Source: Cinnamomum chago
Lineage: Eukaryota; Streptophyta; Magnoliopsida; Laurales; Lauraceae
DNA: 64,000 nucleotides
Direction: 5' to 3'
Assembly: GCA_038049695.1 (NCBI GenBank)
Contig: CP142460.1
Location: 23,997,001 to 24,061,000, forward strand
Positions 47,008 to 58,229 of this stretch are shown here, piece by piece. The notes under the pieces were generated by a model, which was not told the DNA's origin, searched no databases, and worked only from the letters and a program-made list of their open reading frames with translations. The translations under genes and the position numbers were made by a program. Position 1 is the first letter of the stretch. Every line of letters starts with the position of its first letter.

Positions 47008-47285
47008 GCCTTACTAGTTCTTTTCTCTTTATAGCCCCTTTGTTTATGGCCTATTTGTTTGCCTAGAATACATAGGAATTCATGGTCAAAGGAGCTCAAC
47101 TGAAGGATTATTAAAGATGTGAGGGGTGCAGAATATTAAGGGTGGGGCCTTACTAGTTCTCTTCTCTCAGAGCCCCTTTTGTATATGTCATGTTTGTTTG
47201 CATATAATGCATAGTAATTTATGGTCAAAGGAGCTCAGCTGAAGGACTATTAAAGTTGCAAGGGGTGAACGATATGAGGTGTGGG
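47008..47285 (+). repeat. 139-bp tandem duplication
   Basis: Two copies starting GCCTTACTAGTTC at 47008 and 47147, both with TGTTTGTTTGC or close, GGTCAAAGGAGCTCA and TGAAGGA. The second is diverged. Non-coding. Confidence 0.8.
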
Positions 47286-47425
47286 TTGAAGGATATGAGG
47301 TGGCAGGTTATATGATGGTCATTTTTTATTATTGGTATATGATGGGTATATGATGGTCATATTTTTACTCACATTTGATTATGCAAATTTAACCCCTTCT
47401 AGAAATAAAAATTCCTAGAAATTAC

Positions 47426-47934
47426 TGTAAGATCTAATATGGGTTGCAACAAAAATGAACCTAAAGATCTTGACTTACGCATTTAAACAATGGATATTTG
47501 AAAGTCTAAAAGCATACCTTGCCCCATGATCTTGAAGACAAGCGATTTGGGTACGATCTTTAAACTGTCTCACCTTTTGATCAACAAACTTTCTTAAATT
47601 GGGGTTTCTCCTATCTCCCTTATCACTTACTCTAATATGCATGAGAGTAGATGGGTACTATGTCATGAGTTAAGAGAGAGGACCAGAAAACCACTTTCAT
47701 AGATAACCATAGAGAGACTTCTTCCCATCAAAGAAGTCTATTACAAGTCAGTTTCCTTAATTCCCTCAAAAATTAGCCAAACAAGAATCCTAAATGGATT
47801 GAGCTTTCTAAAAGTGAATCCAAGACAAATTTATTCAAAACAAAACTAAAGGGAAAAACAATATTAAATTAATGAATTCCGTGGGGCCTAATCATTATTA
47901 GACATGTGGTCATGAGGACCACTTACGTCTAACA
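47426..47934 (-). repeat. Copia LTR, reversed copy
   Basis: 509 bp. On the minus strand it begins TGTTAGACGTAAGTGGTCCT and ends TATTAGATCTTACA, matching 52828-53293 along its length. The neighbouring minus-strand GTTGGAGAT fits a polypurine tract. Confidence 0.88.
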
Positions 47935-48784
47935 ATCTCCAACATGGTCCATTTTTCATAATATGCTCCCTAAGATTGAGAGTTATTTTCAGTAAGATCA
48001 ACGAGTTTGGGCTCCATTAATGCAGTGTCTAAGTTTAGGCAGCCCAAGGTTAATAAAAGCTCTTTCTTCTAGTCTATAAAATCCAACTCATTCAACATTG
48101 GTATGATCCAGAGATGTCCATTCAAGGTAGTAAGAGTTGATGTTGAAATATATAGAAAAAAAAACTCAATTTACTTTAATGCTTTGAGTTCATGCTAAAC
48201 ATTGATCCGGAATGGCTCGTTGCATAAATGAAACATATTTGGTGAGTGAGTCAGTGCATCATCACAGTTTTTCCCTTGGATTGAGACTACTACATGGAAT
48301 TGGCTTGTGGATAAATCCTATCCATCAATAGGGCTAATGTGATAGTATGAATGCAATTCGCTAAGCTTTATACCTTTGAGTATATGAATCAGTTCCAATG
48401 AACTAGGGACACATATCAAATTACCCTAGTACACTCTTTCAATTATTTAAGTAGCAATGGTACCTTTGGGCCGATCCCCACTATCCTAATTCAAGACCAC
48501 AATTATAATGTTATTCACCTTGCATAAGAAATAGTGTTACGGGTCTTATATTTTAATTGATACCTATTAGTTTCTCATAACTGGGCCACTTTGGTGACTA
48601 CCACACTACTCAAAACTATGGGTCTCAATTGAATTAATAGCATCTAGAAAGTCACATAAAATGGTCTAATCTAGATTAATGAATGGACAATCCAGACCAT
48701 TAACCTGAAAGATTTGATCTCCAGAAGCACAAAAGCGAAGACGGATTGAAATTCTGAATTCAATTGTATCTTCAAACTTTAGAT
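47935..48784 (-). other. Copia internal sequence next to the reversed LTR, no gene
   Basis: No frame with a domain. By position it should be the 3' non-coding part of a Copia interior on the minus strand, but it does not resemble the equivalent plus-strand stretch 52324-52827. The junction with the plus-strand pol fragment lies between about 48700 and 48790. Confidence 0.45.
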
Positions 48785-48939
48785 TTTTGTTTCAACTGTT
48801 GATTTGGTCAACAAAGAAAGTAATGAGATATTTACAAGGGACTAAAGAACATATTCTCACTTATAGGAGATCTGATCACTTGGAAGTGTCTGGATATTCA
48901 AATTTAGATTTTGTTGGTTGCTTCGACACGAGGAGATCT
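48785..48939 (+). pseudogene. Copia pol fragment, start of RNase H
   Basis: The frame reads VMRYLQGTKEHILTYRRSDH and then LEVSGYSNLDFVGCFDTRRS, the standard Copia sequence linking RT to RNase H, with the first catalytic Asp in SNLDF. It is cut at GATCT by the solo LTR and resumes at 51904. The RT upstream is gone. Confidence 0.88.
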
Positions 48940-51898
48940 TGTAAGACCCCGACCCGAGTGAACCCGATTAGTGCTAATTAAGTTGCGTGTTAGTGCTAAG
49001 CTTGATTAGTGTCTTTGGCTAAGTTGGGTTTGGAATAACTTTTGATATAGTTTTGGGGATTCTGATTTGCTTTGTGTTAGTAGGGCCATTTGGGGGTTCC
49101 CTTTCATGACATTGCATATGTTTGAGGATTTATCGGAGGTTTTTACATTCATGATTTTAATCCCGTTTTACTCGTTTTGATGATCCCTACAACTTTCAAG
49201 TTGATCCCGTCCCCGTTTGAGATCCCGAAACCCGATTTCATAGCCTTGAGGGTAAAACAGTCATTTCACACCAAATTTGTACCCAAAACTTGATATTCTC
49301 GAAACCCACGAAACATATACTTTTTGAAAACTAGATATTTCGATGATTATTTCTTCCTTCTTCGTCGACTTCGTCCGAGGTACCAAAATAGATGATTTCA
49401 GCCAAACTAGTCCCTTAAGTTGTGGGACCCAACCTCTCACTTGTTAACAAAAGAGAACCCACCTCCTTCATTCATTTCACTCTCCATTGCTCCACCACAA
49501 ACCAGCTGAACCTAGGGTTCCTTGTGTTTCTCTTCTTCTTCTTGCTTCTTCATCTCCAAGCCACACCAATAGTTCATCAATCAAGCATTGAAGATCACCA
49601 ACCTCTTCCTCATCTAGCAAGCTTCACTTTGATACTTTTTGTAGAAGAATCCATCAACTTTGAGACTCCCTTTGAGATAGCTCTCTTCATTTGAAGGTCA
49701 TCCAAGTAAGTGTTCTTCTTCATCTTCTAGATTTGTGTTCCTATAGCCTTAGAGAAGCTCCACCTTTATTATTGAAAGGTTTCCTTGTCATTTCATTGTT
49801 TGACCCATTTTAGGGTTTGTTTTGGGGTTTTTTTTATTATAGCTTGGCTTTGAGCAATAGAAGTGAATAGAGGCTTGATTTCAGCTAGCTTGGACTTGAG
49901 GCAAGTGAATGATTGGATGTTTTTAAGTTTCAAATGGTTTGGTGAAGCATTTATGAATTTTCATGCTTTCATTGATTGCTTTTATTGATTTTTCATGGTT
50001 GGAATAAATGATCTTAATGCATCTTGATAGCCTCATTTAATGTCTTGGAAACATGTGTTTAAGTCATCTTGTTCATAGTTCTATGTGGTTGTTTATGTGT
50101 TGGAAGGAAAGGAAACAAAAAGGAAAAAAATCAAGTTCCCGGACCTGCTACACGCCCAGGTCCGATCGATCGGACGTGCAGGCCGATCGATCGGTCTGTC
50201 TTTAACTGTAAGGCTTTTTGAGCCGATCGATCGGACCCTGTTCATAACTGGGACAGAAATTTCGGACCTTAGCTACCCTCCTTGGACTCACTTGACCATA
50301 TGTGAGGACGTCTTGAGCCGATGCTCTTCATGGTTGGTTCGGAGGCATCGAAGTTCAATCTATTTCAATCTTGAACGGGATGGAACGACACGATATCTTC
50401 TTCATACCTAAATGCAAAGTCTATTTCCTTGGGTATCGCGAATTCTATTCCTTTCGGTGACTGAGTAGGTTGCTCGATGGTTCCGGGTTGACATCATACT
50501 TAGGATGGACCGTTTATAGTCTTGATCTTCTATGGTAATACCTAGTTCTAACCATAAGCTCATGTTAAGTCTTAAAAATCGCAAAAGTGCATAAGGAGCC
50601 CGGAATGTCTTCAAACTCAAGGAGTACCAAATCATTTCAATAATCGACATACGGGACCCCTATTCACTTAAATAGATCTTGAAATCAATATTTTCCCGGA
50701 ATTGTTATAGTTCATTTTATTTCTTCATTTCCAAGATTTACTTTACATGATCTGTTTTCCCGAATGCTTGATGGTTACACTAGTAACATTGACTTGTCCC
50801 GAAGAGTATTGCCCGATATGAAATGAAAGTTATACATTTGAATATTCTTGCCCGTTCATTGATTTACTTGTACTTGATTTACTTGTATATGTATCGATGT
50901 GTTATTTTAACCTATGAGTCGGCATCACTAAGCTTGGATACCTTGTCGGTTTGATCCACCGACTTGGAAATCCCTCTCCCGTCCCGCCAGCTGCAGTTTG
51001 GATCCCGATACCCGGTCATCACCGTGGTCTCGTCCCGATACCCGGTTCGCTACCGTGGTCCCGTCCCGTATATTTATATTGTATATATGATTTGCGTTGA
51101 ATCTCCTCACCTTGTGTGACTGAGATCAACATCCCGTGATACTGTTGTCACTTTAGTGACAGAGGATTTAGCTTTATGTGATTGCCATCTTGTGAGTTCC
51201 CGATCCCTTGGTTACCTCATATGTTTTATCTTGTTTACATGTTTTCTAGCAAATGATTTATCTATTTTGTGAGAGTTCTTGCTTAAATAGATTTCCTTGC
51301 TTTTCGAGATATTTCATCTATTATATGTTGTTGTATCTTTTCACTCTTTTGCCAGACCGTCGTGTCTGATCCTTTGCTTTGGTACTCAGGTCCCGTTGCC
51401 GGTTTCCTTGAGGAGGAGCCGGAGGAGGCGGTAGGTGAGCCGCAATCTCTAGTCGAGTGGCGTGCTGACGATGTCATGTAGACATCGGGTTGCTACAAGA
51501 GGCGTAACATTTTGGGGAGAACTTATTAACCATTCTTTTGGGTTATTGTTTTGTTTATATTGGCCTTTGTTGGCCTCTAATTTTGGGGAATGTAACTAAA
51601 TGATATTTTGTCTAACTTTAACAACTTTTGGAAAACATGATATAGATCATTGCTCATTCTGATACAGTTTTGATATTTGATGTTAATGCTTGCATGATTA
51701 GAGATAGTCTACTATTTGATTTGCTACACGCTTCCGCACTCAAAAGAAACATTCATGCAAGGTCGTGATATCCTCACCGCGGACACCTGTGGGAAATTAA
51801 ATAAATTGTATCTTCTTGATGTAGATAATCCTCATTAATCATCATTCACTCTAATGTCCCGATCCCGGATTGGGATTCCCGGTCCGGGGTCGCGACAG
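48940..51898 (+). mobile_element. Solo LTR, 3.0 kb, with GATCT target duplication
   Basis: It runs TGTAAGACCCCGACCC to GGGGTCGCGACA, with GATCT on both sides (48935-48939 and 51899-51903). The Copia RNase H frame it interrupts is readable across it. Orientation is inferred from a CT-rich leader near 49440-49560 and resemblance to the LTR starting at 62992 (TGTGAGAACCCGACCCC; both have GGGCC[A/C]TTTGGGGGTTCCC soon after). Three perfect palindromes CCGATCGATCGG lie at 50162-50173, 50183-50194 and 50223-50234. No coding capacity and no second LTR. Confidence 0.87.
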
Positions 51899-52323
51899 AT
51901 CTACCTTAAGATATATTTTTTTCTCATTGCTAGTGTGACTGTTTTGTGGAAAAGCATTAAACAAACAACTGCTTCTTCCACATTTGAAGCTGAATTTGCA
52001 GCATGCTTTGAGGCCAATACTCATACTATATGGCTGTGGAATTTTATATAAGGGCTTCAGATCATGGGGCTTATTACTAAGCCATTGGAAATTTATTGTG
52101 ATGATAACTCACCTATCTACTTCTCTAGAAACGATAAGACTTATAGCACTGCAAGACATTTTTAGATAAAATATCTTTCCGTTTAAAGAGAAGGTTTGGG
52201 ATCATCTAGTGTCTATAGAGAAAATAAGTACAAAGTTCATGATTGTACATCCTATGATCAAAGCATTATCGATAGAGGCCTATAATGATCATGTTAGAGA
52301 AATAGTTCTCATTGTGTTACCTT
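51899..52323 (+). pseudogene. Copia pol fragment, end of RNase H
   Basis: After the target repeat the frame reads LWKSIKQTTASSTFEAEFAA, CFEANTHTIWLWNFI, then with small frameshifts PLEIYCDDNSPIYFSRNDKT and a C-terminal stretch to a TAA near 52321. Glu of STFEAEF and Asp of IYCDDNS are catalytic positions of Copia RNase H. A stop after WNFI and a TAG replacing the codon after ARHF inactivate it. Confidence 0.85.
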
Positions 52324-52827
52324 AATATATGTGATTGAAAGGATTAATGATAATGTAATAGACACCTTTTTCGTTGATCAATTTTCATTAATGATGATTC
52401 CATTTTCTTGCTTAATTTTGCGCACATTTAGTGAATTATTGAAAAGAAAGACGAATTTAATTTAGACCAATAAATAAGAATCTTAGTAATCTCCTATTGT
52501 TTTCCTCAATTCATGACTTGATTAAATGAAATTACTAATGTTGTGGTACATGGAAGGAATTATGTCGCATAATTGATGTTTGACCACCATGATCCACATA
52601 AATGGTTTCATTTAATTACAGTATATAAGAATTAGTATAAACAAGTTTGACTAGGCTGTTTTCTCAAATGAGTGGCCTTTGTCGGGTTTTTAAAACCAGT
52701 TCAATCCATGTTAAGTCTTTTTTTTGCAAAATTAGTTTTCAAAGAAAAAGGAATAATTGCATCCGTGTGGTCATTATGACCAAGTGGGAGATTACAAATG
52801 TGTGGTCATTTGGACTAGGTGGGAGAT
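52324..52827 (+). other. Copia 3' non-coding region with duplicated polypurine tract
   Basis: No gene. At its end GTGTGGTCATT...GGGAGAT occurs twice in tandem (52764-52792 and 52799-52827); the second copy directly precedes the LTR. The same doubled arrangement precedes the related LTR at 61845. Confidence 0.75.
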
Positions 52828-53293
52828 TGTTAGATGTAAGTGGTTCTCATGAACACACATCTAATAATGATTGGGTCCCATGTTCTGTCTTGGATTCACT
52901 TTTAGGAAGCCCAATCCATTTAGGACTCTTGTTTGCCTAATATTTTAGTATATTAAGGAAACTTACTTCTAATAGATTTCTTTGATGGAAAGAAATCTCT
53001 CTAAGGTTACTTCTAAAAGTTGTTTTTCGATCTTCTCTCTTAACTCACGATATATTGCATAGTACCCATCTATTCTCACGCATGTTAGAGTAAGTGATAA
53101 GGGAGATAAGAGAAGACACTATTTAAGAAAGGTCGCTGATCACAAGGTGATACAATTTAAAGAACAAATCCAAATCGCTTTTCATCGAGATCATGACGCA
53201 TGTACACTTTTAGACTTTCGGATATTCATTATTTAAATGCATAAGTCAAGATCTATAGGTTTATTTGTGTTGAAAACCATATTAGGTCTTACA
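52828..53293 (+). repeat. Copia 3' LTR, forward copy
   Basis: 466 bp, TGTTAGATGTAAGTGG to TTAGGTCTTACA, followed by ATTAC (53294-53298). Confidence 0.88.
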
Positions 53294-53298
53294 ATTAC

Positions 53299-53888
53299 AT
53301 GAAACAAATAAGCTATAAGTTTTATTTTAGCTTGGATATCTCATAGATCATTAATTTTATCTCCTATTTGTGTGTCCAAACCGCCAATCAAAATTCCTTG
53401 ATTTTATTTTTGTTCCAAATCAATGGGTGAATTAAACTATTTATTAAAGTTTCTAAGAAATATTGTCTACTATGAGAGGTCAGATGTATTTCCTCAAGAT
53501 ATATGTAAAAACTGAATCTCATCATTAATGCTAGTCCCACAAAATGGAGGGAACCATGAGCTACTGGACATTACAAACTTTCCACTGGTGTAGATTGTCA
53601 AGCAGTATTAATTGAATGTAATTTAGCCAAATAACCTCAGTCTTGAATGAATGACCTATCTAAACAACCTCAAGCTCGTTTTCTCCACCAATTAAGTTTA
53701 GCAAGTTGAGCATAGGTAGGTCTATTGAATTTGCAACCCAAGCATCAACTTTGCCTTTCTTCATCCAAATTTTCAAAAGCCTTTCAAAGGCCATCACTAA
53801 GGATGAATTTAGTTCAACTTTTACTAACTATAAAAATCTGTCATAGCCAACACTATAGATAAAAAAAATCCTTTTGATTCTACAAAAT
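53299..53888. other. Intergenic, no gene
   Basis: Nothing recognised. Confidence 0.5.
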
Positions 53889-53961
53889 CACTACAAGAAA
53901 AATTACTTTTAGCAAGGCCCACTGGCCGTAGCTAAAACATAGAGTGGCCGCCGCTAAAATT
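53889..53961. mobile_element. Left end of an older CACTA-type element
   Basis: CACTACAAGAAAAA at 53889 is a typical plant CACTA terminus, followed by short sub-terminal repeats of the GGCCGCCGCTAAAA type. Similar GCCGCCG[G]TAAAA motifs recur to the right of the inner element (58272-58480), suggesting that the inner element split it. The right terminus was not found. Confidence 0.5.
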
Positions 53962-56357
53962 CACTACAACAAATTGCACCTTTCCCGACACTGTTTGCTG
54001 ACGTAGTGAAAACTTGCGTTGGTAAAATTTTTATTTCTGATGTATATTTAGACTGCGTTGGCAAAAGTCACAGAAAATTGCTACTTTTACCGACACAAGT
54101 AAGACTGCGGTGACAAAAGCTGTGGAAAACACGTTAGTGCCAATAAAAATTTTCCCCAAAAGAGAGGGAAAGTTTTGCCAACACGCGTTTTACTAATGGC
54201 GACGCAAAAATGATGGCGACACAATAATGCATTGGCAATTATTTTGCTTACTGGCGACGTACAAGTGTGTGTTGGAAAGTTCTGACTTTTTATCCGCACC
54301 ATTGCCAACGCAAGATCTGCATTTGCAAAGCGCTATCTACAACAAACTACACCTTTCTTGACACTATTTGCCAACTCAGTGAAGATTCACATTGGTAAAA
54401 ATCTTATTTCCGATGCCTAATAGGACTGCGGTTACAAAAGTAACAAACAATTGCTACTTTTATTAACGCAAGTAAGACCGCGTTGGCAAAAGGTGGGGAA
54501 AACACATTGGTGCCAACAAAAATCTCCCTCAAAAGAGAGAAAAAGTTTTGCTAACGCGCTACTAGCATCGGCCATTACTAGGAATTCCCAACGTACTACC
54601 AGCGTTGGCCATTACTAGGAATTTCCAACGCACTACCAGCGTCAACCTTTATTTTGTCGACACTGGTAGTGCATTGGCAAATATGGTTTTCAAATTAATA
54701 AAATTGAACTTTATACTGACGCACATCTCTTTGCCGACGTGTTGGCCAATGCTATGGTGCGATGGGAATTGTACCGGGATCTGTCGACGTTGTTAAAGTA
54801 GCGTTTGTTATGGATTTTCCCACGGCTTGTTGCCGATGATCGATAGCCCCAAGTGTAGGGCCGCAATGTAGTAATAATCTAGTGAGATCAGGTCGATCCA
54901 CATGGAGCACTGTTGAATAAGAAACTTTCAAACTTTAACCTGTCCTAATTTAGAAACTAAATCTAACCTAATAAAGAAGCCAATCAAATTACAAGAAAAT
55001 TCCTAAAAGCTGAAAATTAACAATTACAACTTTCCAAATAAAAAAATAAACCTAAACTAAGTAAAGAAACCTAGTTTATTCAACCCTATTCTAACTATAA
55101 CCTGCAAAAGTAACAAACTCATCAAAATAACCAATTTAATATAAGATAAAAAAAAACTTCCTAAAACAAATTACAATGTAAATATAAATGATTTATGAGA
55201 TCCTATATGAAAAAAATTCAATTCTAGACAAGTTCTAAAAATCTGATGCATGCTGAAAAATTCAAGGTATGGAAACTATTGCACATGCCCAACTTTGCTG
55301 GACTGTACGACAGGCCTAATATGATATGAACCTAAATTTAATGGCTGAGACTAATACTCTGATGATGTATGAACACAACAGAAAAAAGAAGAATGGAAAA
55401 AGGACTTAAAACGAAAAAGATATGATCACCTAAAAATACCTAGTTGAACAGTTTTGTGCTGGAAATCTGATTGCAGGTTGTTCAACTACCCTTGTTTAGG
55501 CCGTTGTTTACCCCACTTTCCAAACTTATTTTTCTCTGAAACTCTGGTGTTGCTAATACTTGTTTCCAAATATTAATTTTACAAAGTTTCAATGGAAACT
55601 AAGTTGTTTGCCTCATTTTCAAATAGCGCATTTTTGAGACAAAAACAGCCTGAAACTGCTGTAACAATGTTGTCTTCTTCACTATTCATGTATAAAGTCC
55701 GAATTTGATCTTTTTAATCAGTCATCAAATATTGTGATTTTAGCAGCAAAAGCCTGTTCTAATGCAATTTCTAAATATGATGCATGTACAAAAACACTTT
55801 CTAACCATAGGTTATGCAACTAAAAAAAAGAGTAAGTTTTTACTAAACAAGGAAAGATGCAAGTTGGGGTTTCTAAATCAAGAACTTGCAAATAAAAAAA
55901 TGATCGGAATATTAACTTAAAATAAAAACAAAAGGGGTGAAAAAAATAAAAAGCGGAAAAGTTGTATCGAAGATCTAGAAACTAGATGATTATATAAATC
56001 TTGAAAATGCGATAATGAAGTCCTCTTTTCTCATAGTAGGAAAAAAACAAATGCAAGTGATTACCTGATGTCTCTCAACTTTTAATCCATTTATTCTATT
56101 TTCAAAAACCTAGATTTAATCTTGTGAAATATTGTCTCCAATAAAAACACATAATAGAACTAGAAAGAGAAAATTAAACCACTTACATAAAGAACACGCA
56201 TAATCAATTCAAGTAGTGTCTTTATTCAATGATCTTTGAGTACAAGAATTAATATTCTTCATTCTCTCAACATGGTCTCTCAACCTATGCCTAAAAGAAT
56301 TAAAAGAAAGAAGAAGAAGAAATGGACTTAGAGAGAGAAATGGGTGGAGTGGAGTGG

Positions 56358-56361
<4 letters not shown>

Positions 56362-56392
<31 letters not shown>
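56362..56392. repeat. (GA)n microsatellite
   Basis: About 15 GA units in the minus-strand LTR. Confidence 0.95.
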
Positions 56393-56394
<2 letters not shown>

Positions 56395-57166
56395 TTCAAA
56401 TGATGTTACACGTGAGAGGGCTTCCCAAGGTGATGTTCCACGTCCAGCCCCTCCCAATGATTCCTTTTCATGCTTTTTTGCAAATCTTTTTTTAGTAAAG
56501 AATCTTTCATCTTTAGGGCTCTTGTTTCCTTGTGTGTAGAGATTCTTGCTTAGGCTCCAAGCTAGGTTCTTTCTTTGGAAAGACTTTTAAATTTGAGAGA
56601 TCTCCATGCCTTAATAGGTTTCTTGATGCACACACCTTCCTTGTATAATTCCAATAATATCTCTAAAAATTGCATGATGACGTAGTGGGAAGAAACTTTC
56701 TAAATATTGAGATTTCTTGCAATTCTCGCTTAAAACTGTAGTATAAAACTTCTTGAAGTCATATCTCCCTCAATATAGCTCTGATTTACGCAATCTTGGG
56801 TTCCACGGATATCTACTCGAAAAGATCTTTCAAACGGTGTCTAGATTATGCTGATTCGACTCTCTGTTTGAGAATCATCTCCATTTTAATTTGCTGCCCC
56901 TGAAAAATCCGGGAATAATTGTGCACAAATGGAAGCTTTTATGTTGGCATGCAATGGGGTGTGTGGGACCTATGTTGGACGTCCAAGGCATGCTCAGATT
57001 CTTTCCTTGCTTGCTTATTTGACTTTCCTTTGACATCTTTTCTCAAATTTCATCAATGTGGGTCCCATGTTGATTTCTCTTACAAATTGAAATAAATAAA
57101 TTTAACATTAATTACGTGTAAGAAAATAAACATGAATCATGCATAGGACCCTACATGCCTAATGAT

Positions 57167-57905
57167 TAGGCCTGTCAATGGGACTCGTTGAAACGGATAC
57201 CCAGCCTGTCCTAAGCCCGAAAATACAGGGCTTTTTTTAAAAAAAATTGAGCCCAGCGGGCTGGGCTTGGATAATATTTTTAAAGCTTGACCAAAATGGG
57301 ACTGGGATTGGGCATAAACAACCCAACCCATTCAGACCTGGCTTGCTGCAAGATCATTATATTAATTATTTAATTAATTATACTAATCTCTTGATTTCTT
57401 TTTTACATTACTTGACCCATATAGGATACTCATTCTCATTCATTTCTATTGATTTTCTGATTTTCTACTTTCACCGGAAAAAAAAAGAAGGTATTTAACA
57501 GATCCTACATTAGTTGACCGATATAGGATACTCATTCTCATTCATTTCTATTGATTTTTTAAAATTTTCTACTGTCACCGGCAAAATTTTTTTTAACTCC
57601 GCCATGTTGCTTGCTGCATTGCATTGCCGGTCCCAAGCCCGGAAAAAAGGAGGAGGGTTTAAAATCTGGTTCACACCCGGTGTTTGGTGACAATAGGAAT
57701 AATTAGAAAATGTTTTGTTTATATCCAGGATGGAGCTAAGCCCAGGACCAGCCCTGTCCCAGCCTGGGCCCGTACAGGACGTGATTTGATGTAGGCCCGT
57801 TCAATTTAGAGCCGGAATTGGACAACACCCGGCAGGCCCGTCCTATTTTCAGGACGGGATTGGACAACTAAAGCACGGGCCCAGCCCGTCCCATTGACAG
57901 GCCTA
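57167..57905. mobile_element. hAT-type non-autonomous element with 8-bp target duplication
   Basis: 739 bp with perfect 18-bp terminal inverted repeats TAGGCCTGTCAATGGGAC, flanked by CTAATGAT on both sides (57159-57166 and 57906-57913). An 8-bp duplication and TAGG-CTGTCAA ends are standard for hAT. GGGCTGGGC/GCCCAGCCC-like sub-terminal repeats are inside. It has no transposase frame. Confidence 0.9.
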
Positions 57906-58229
57906 CTAATGATGCACCCAAATGACAAACTTTCCAAACATAGCACATGGTACCAAAATTTGTAGGTATACATTGATGAAGCAAAAAAAAAAAAAAAATG
58001 ATTTTGATTTGATAAATGAGATGAAAAACCTTAATTTCACAAAAAGTCGTGTAATTCAATGAATTTTGACCATTTTTGACCATTTTTCCAAATGTATCCT
58101 CAAATGCATGAATCATGAAATTAAGTGCAATTCTATGCAATTAAACCTAATTAAGTCCATGCATGTGACATGATGACCTAATGACATAATTTTCTGGACT
58201 TACCAGCCGACGCAATTCTGATTTTTTCA

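Larger units (their letters stand above)
47426..53293. mobile_element. Copia-derived insertion with LTRs in opposite orientation
   Basis: The left LTR (47426-47934) is on the minus strand and the right LTR (52828-53293) on the plus strand; both have their 3' (U5) end outward, TGTAAG... at left and ...CTTACA at right. Identical ATTAC flanks the whole block (47421-47425 and 53294-53298), so it entered as one insertion or was rearranged inside intact target duplications. The right half carries the C-terminal part of Copia pol in normal order with its 3' LTR. The left LTR is preceded, on the minus strand, by a purine-rich GTTGGAGAT. A solo LTR (48940-51898) later split it. Not mobile. Confidence 0.82.
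54837..58205 (-). mobile_element. Solo LTR on the minus strand, split by a hAT element
   Basis: Bounded by GCCGA on both sides (54832-54836 and 58206-58210), within CACTA sub-terminal repeats that rejoin when it is removed. On the minus strand it runs TGGTAAGTCC to GGGGCTATCGATCA. Its end, with CCCTACACTTGGGG preceded by TTATTACTACATTGCGG, resembles the 3' end of Athila-like Gypsy LTRs, so that is my tentative class. It is about 2.6 kb after removing the hAT insert. A (GA)n microsatellite lies at 56362-56392. No coding. Confidence 0.75.
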
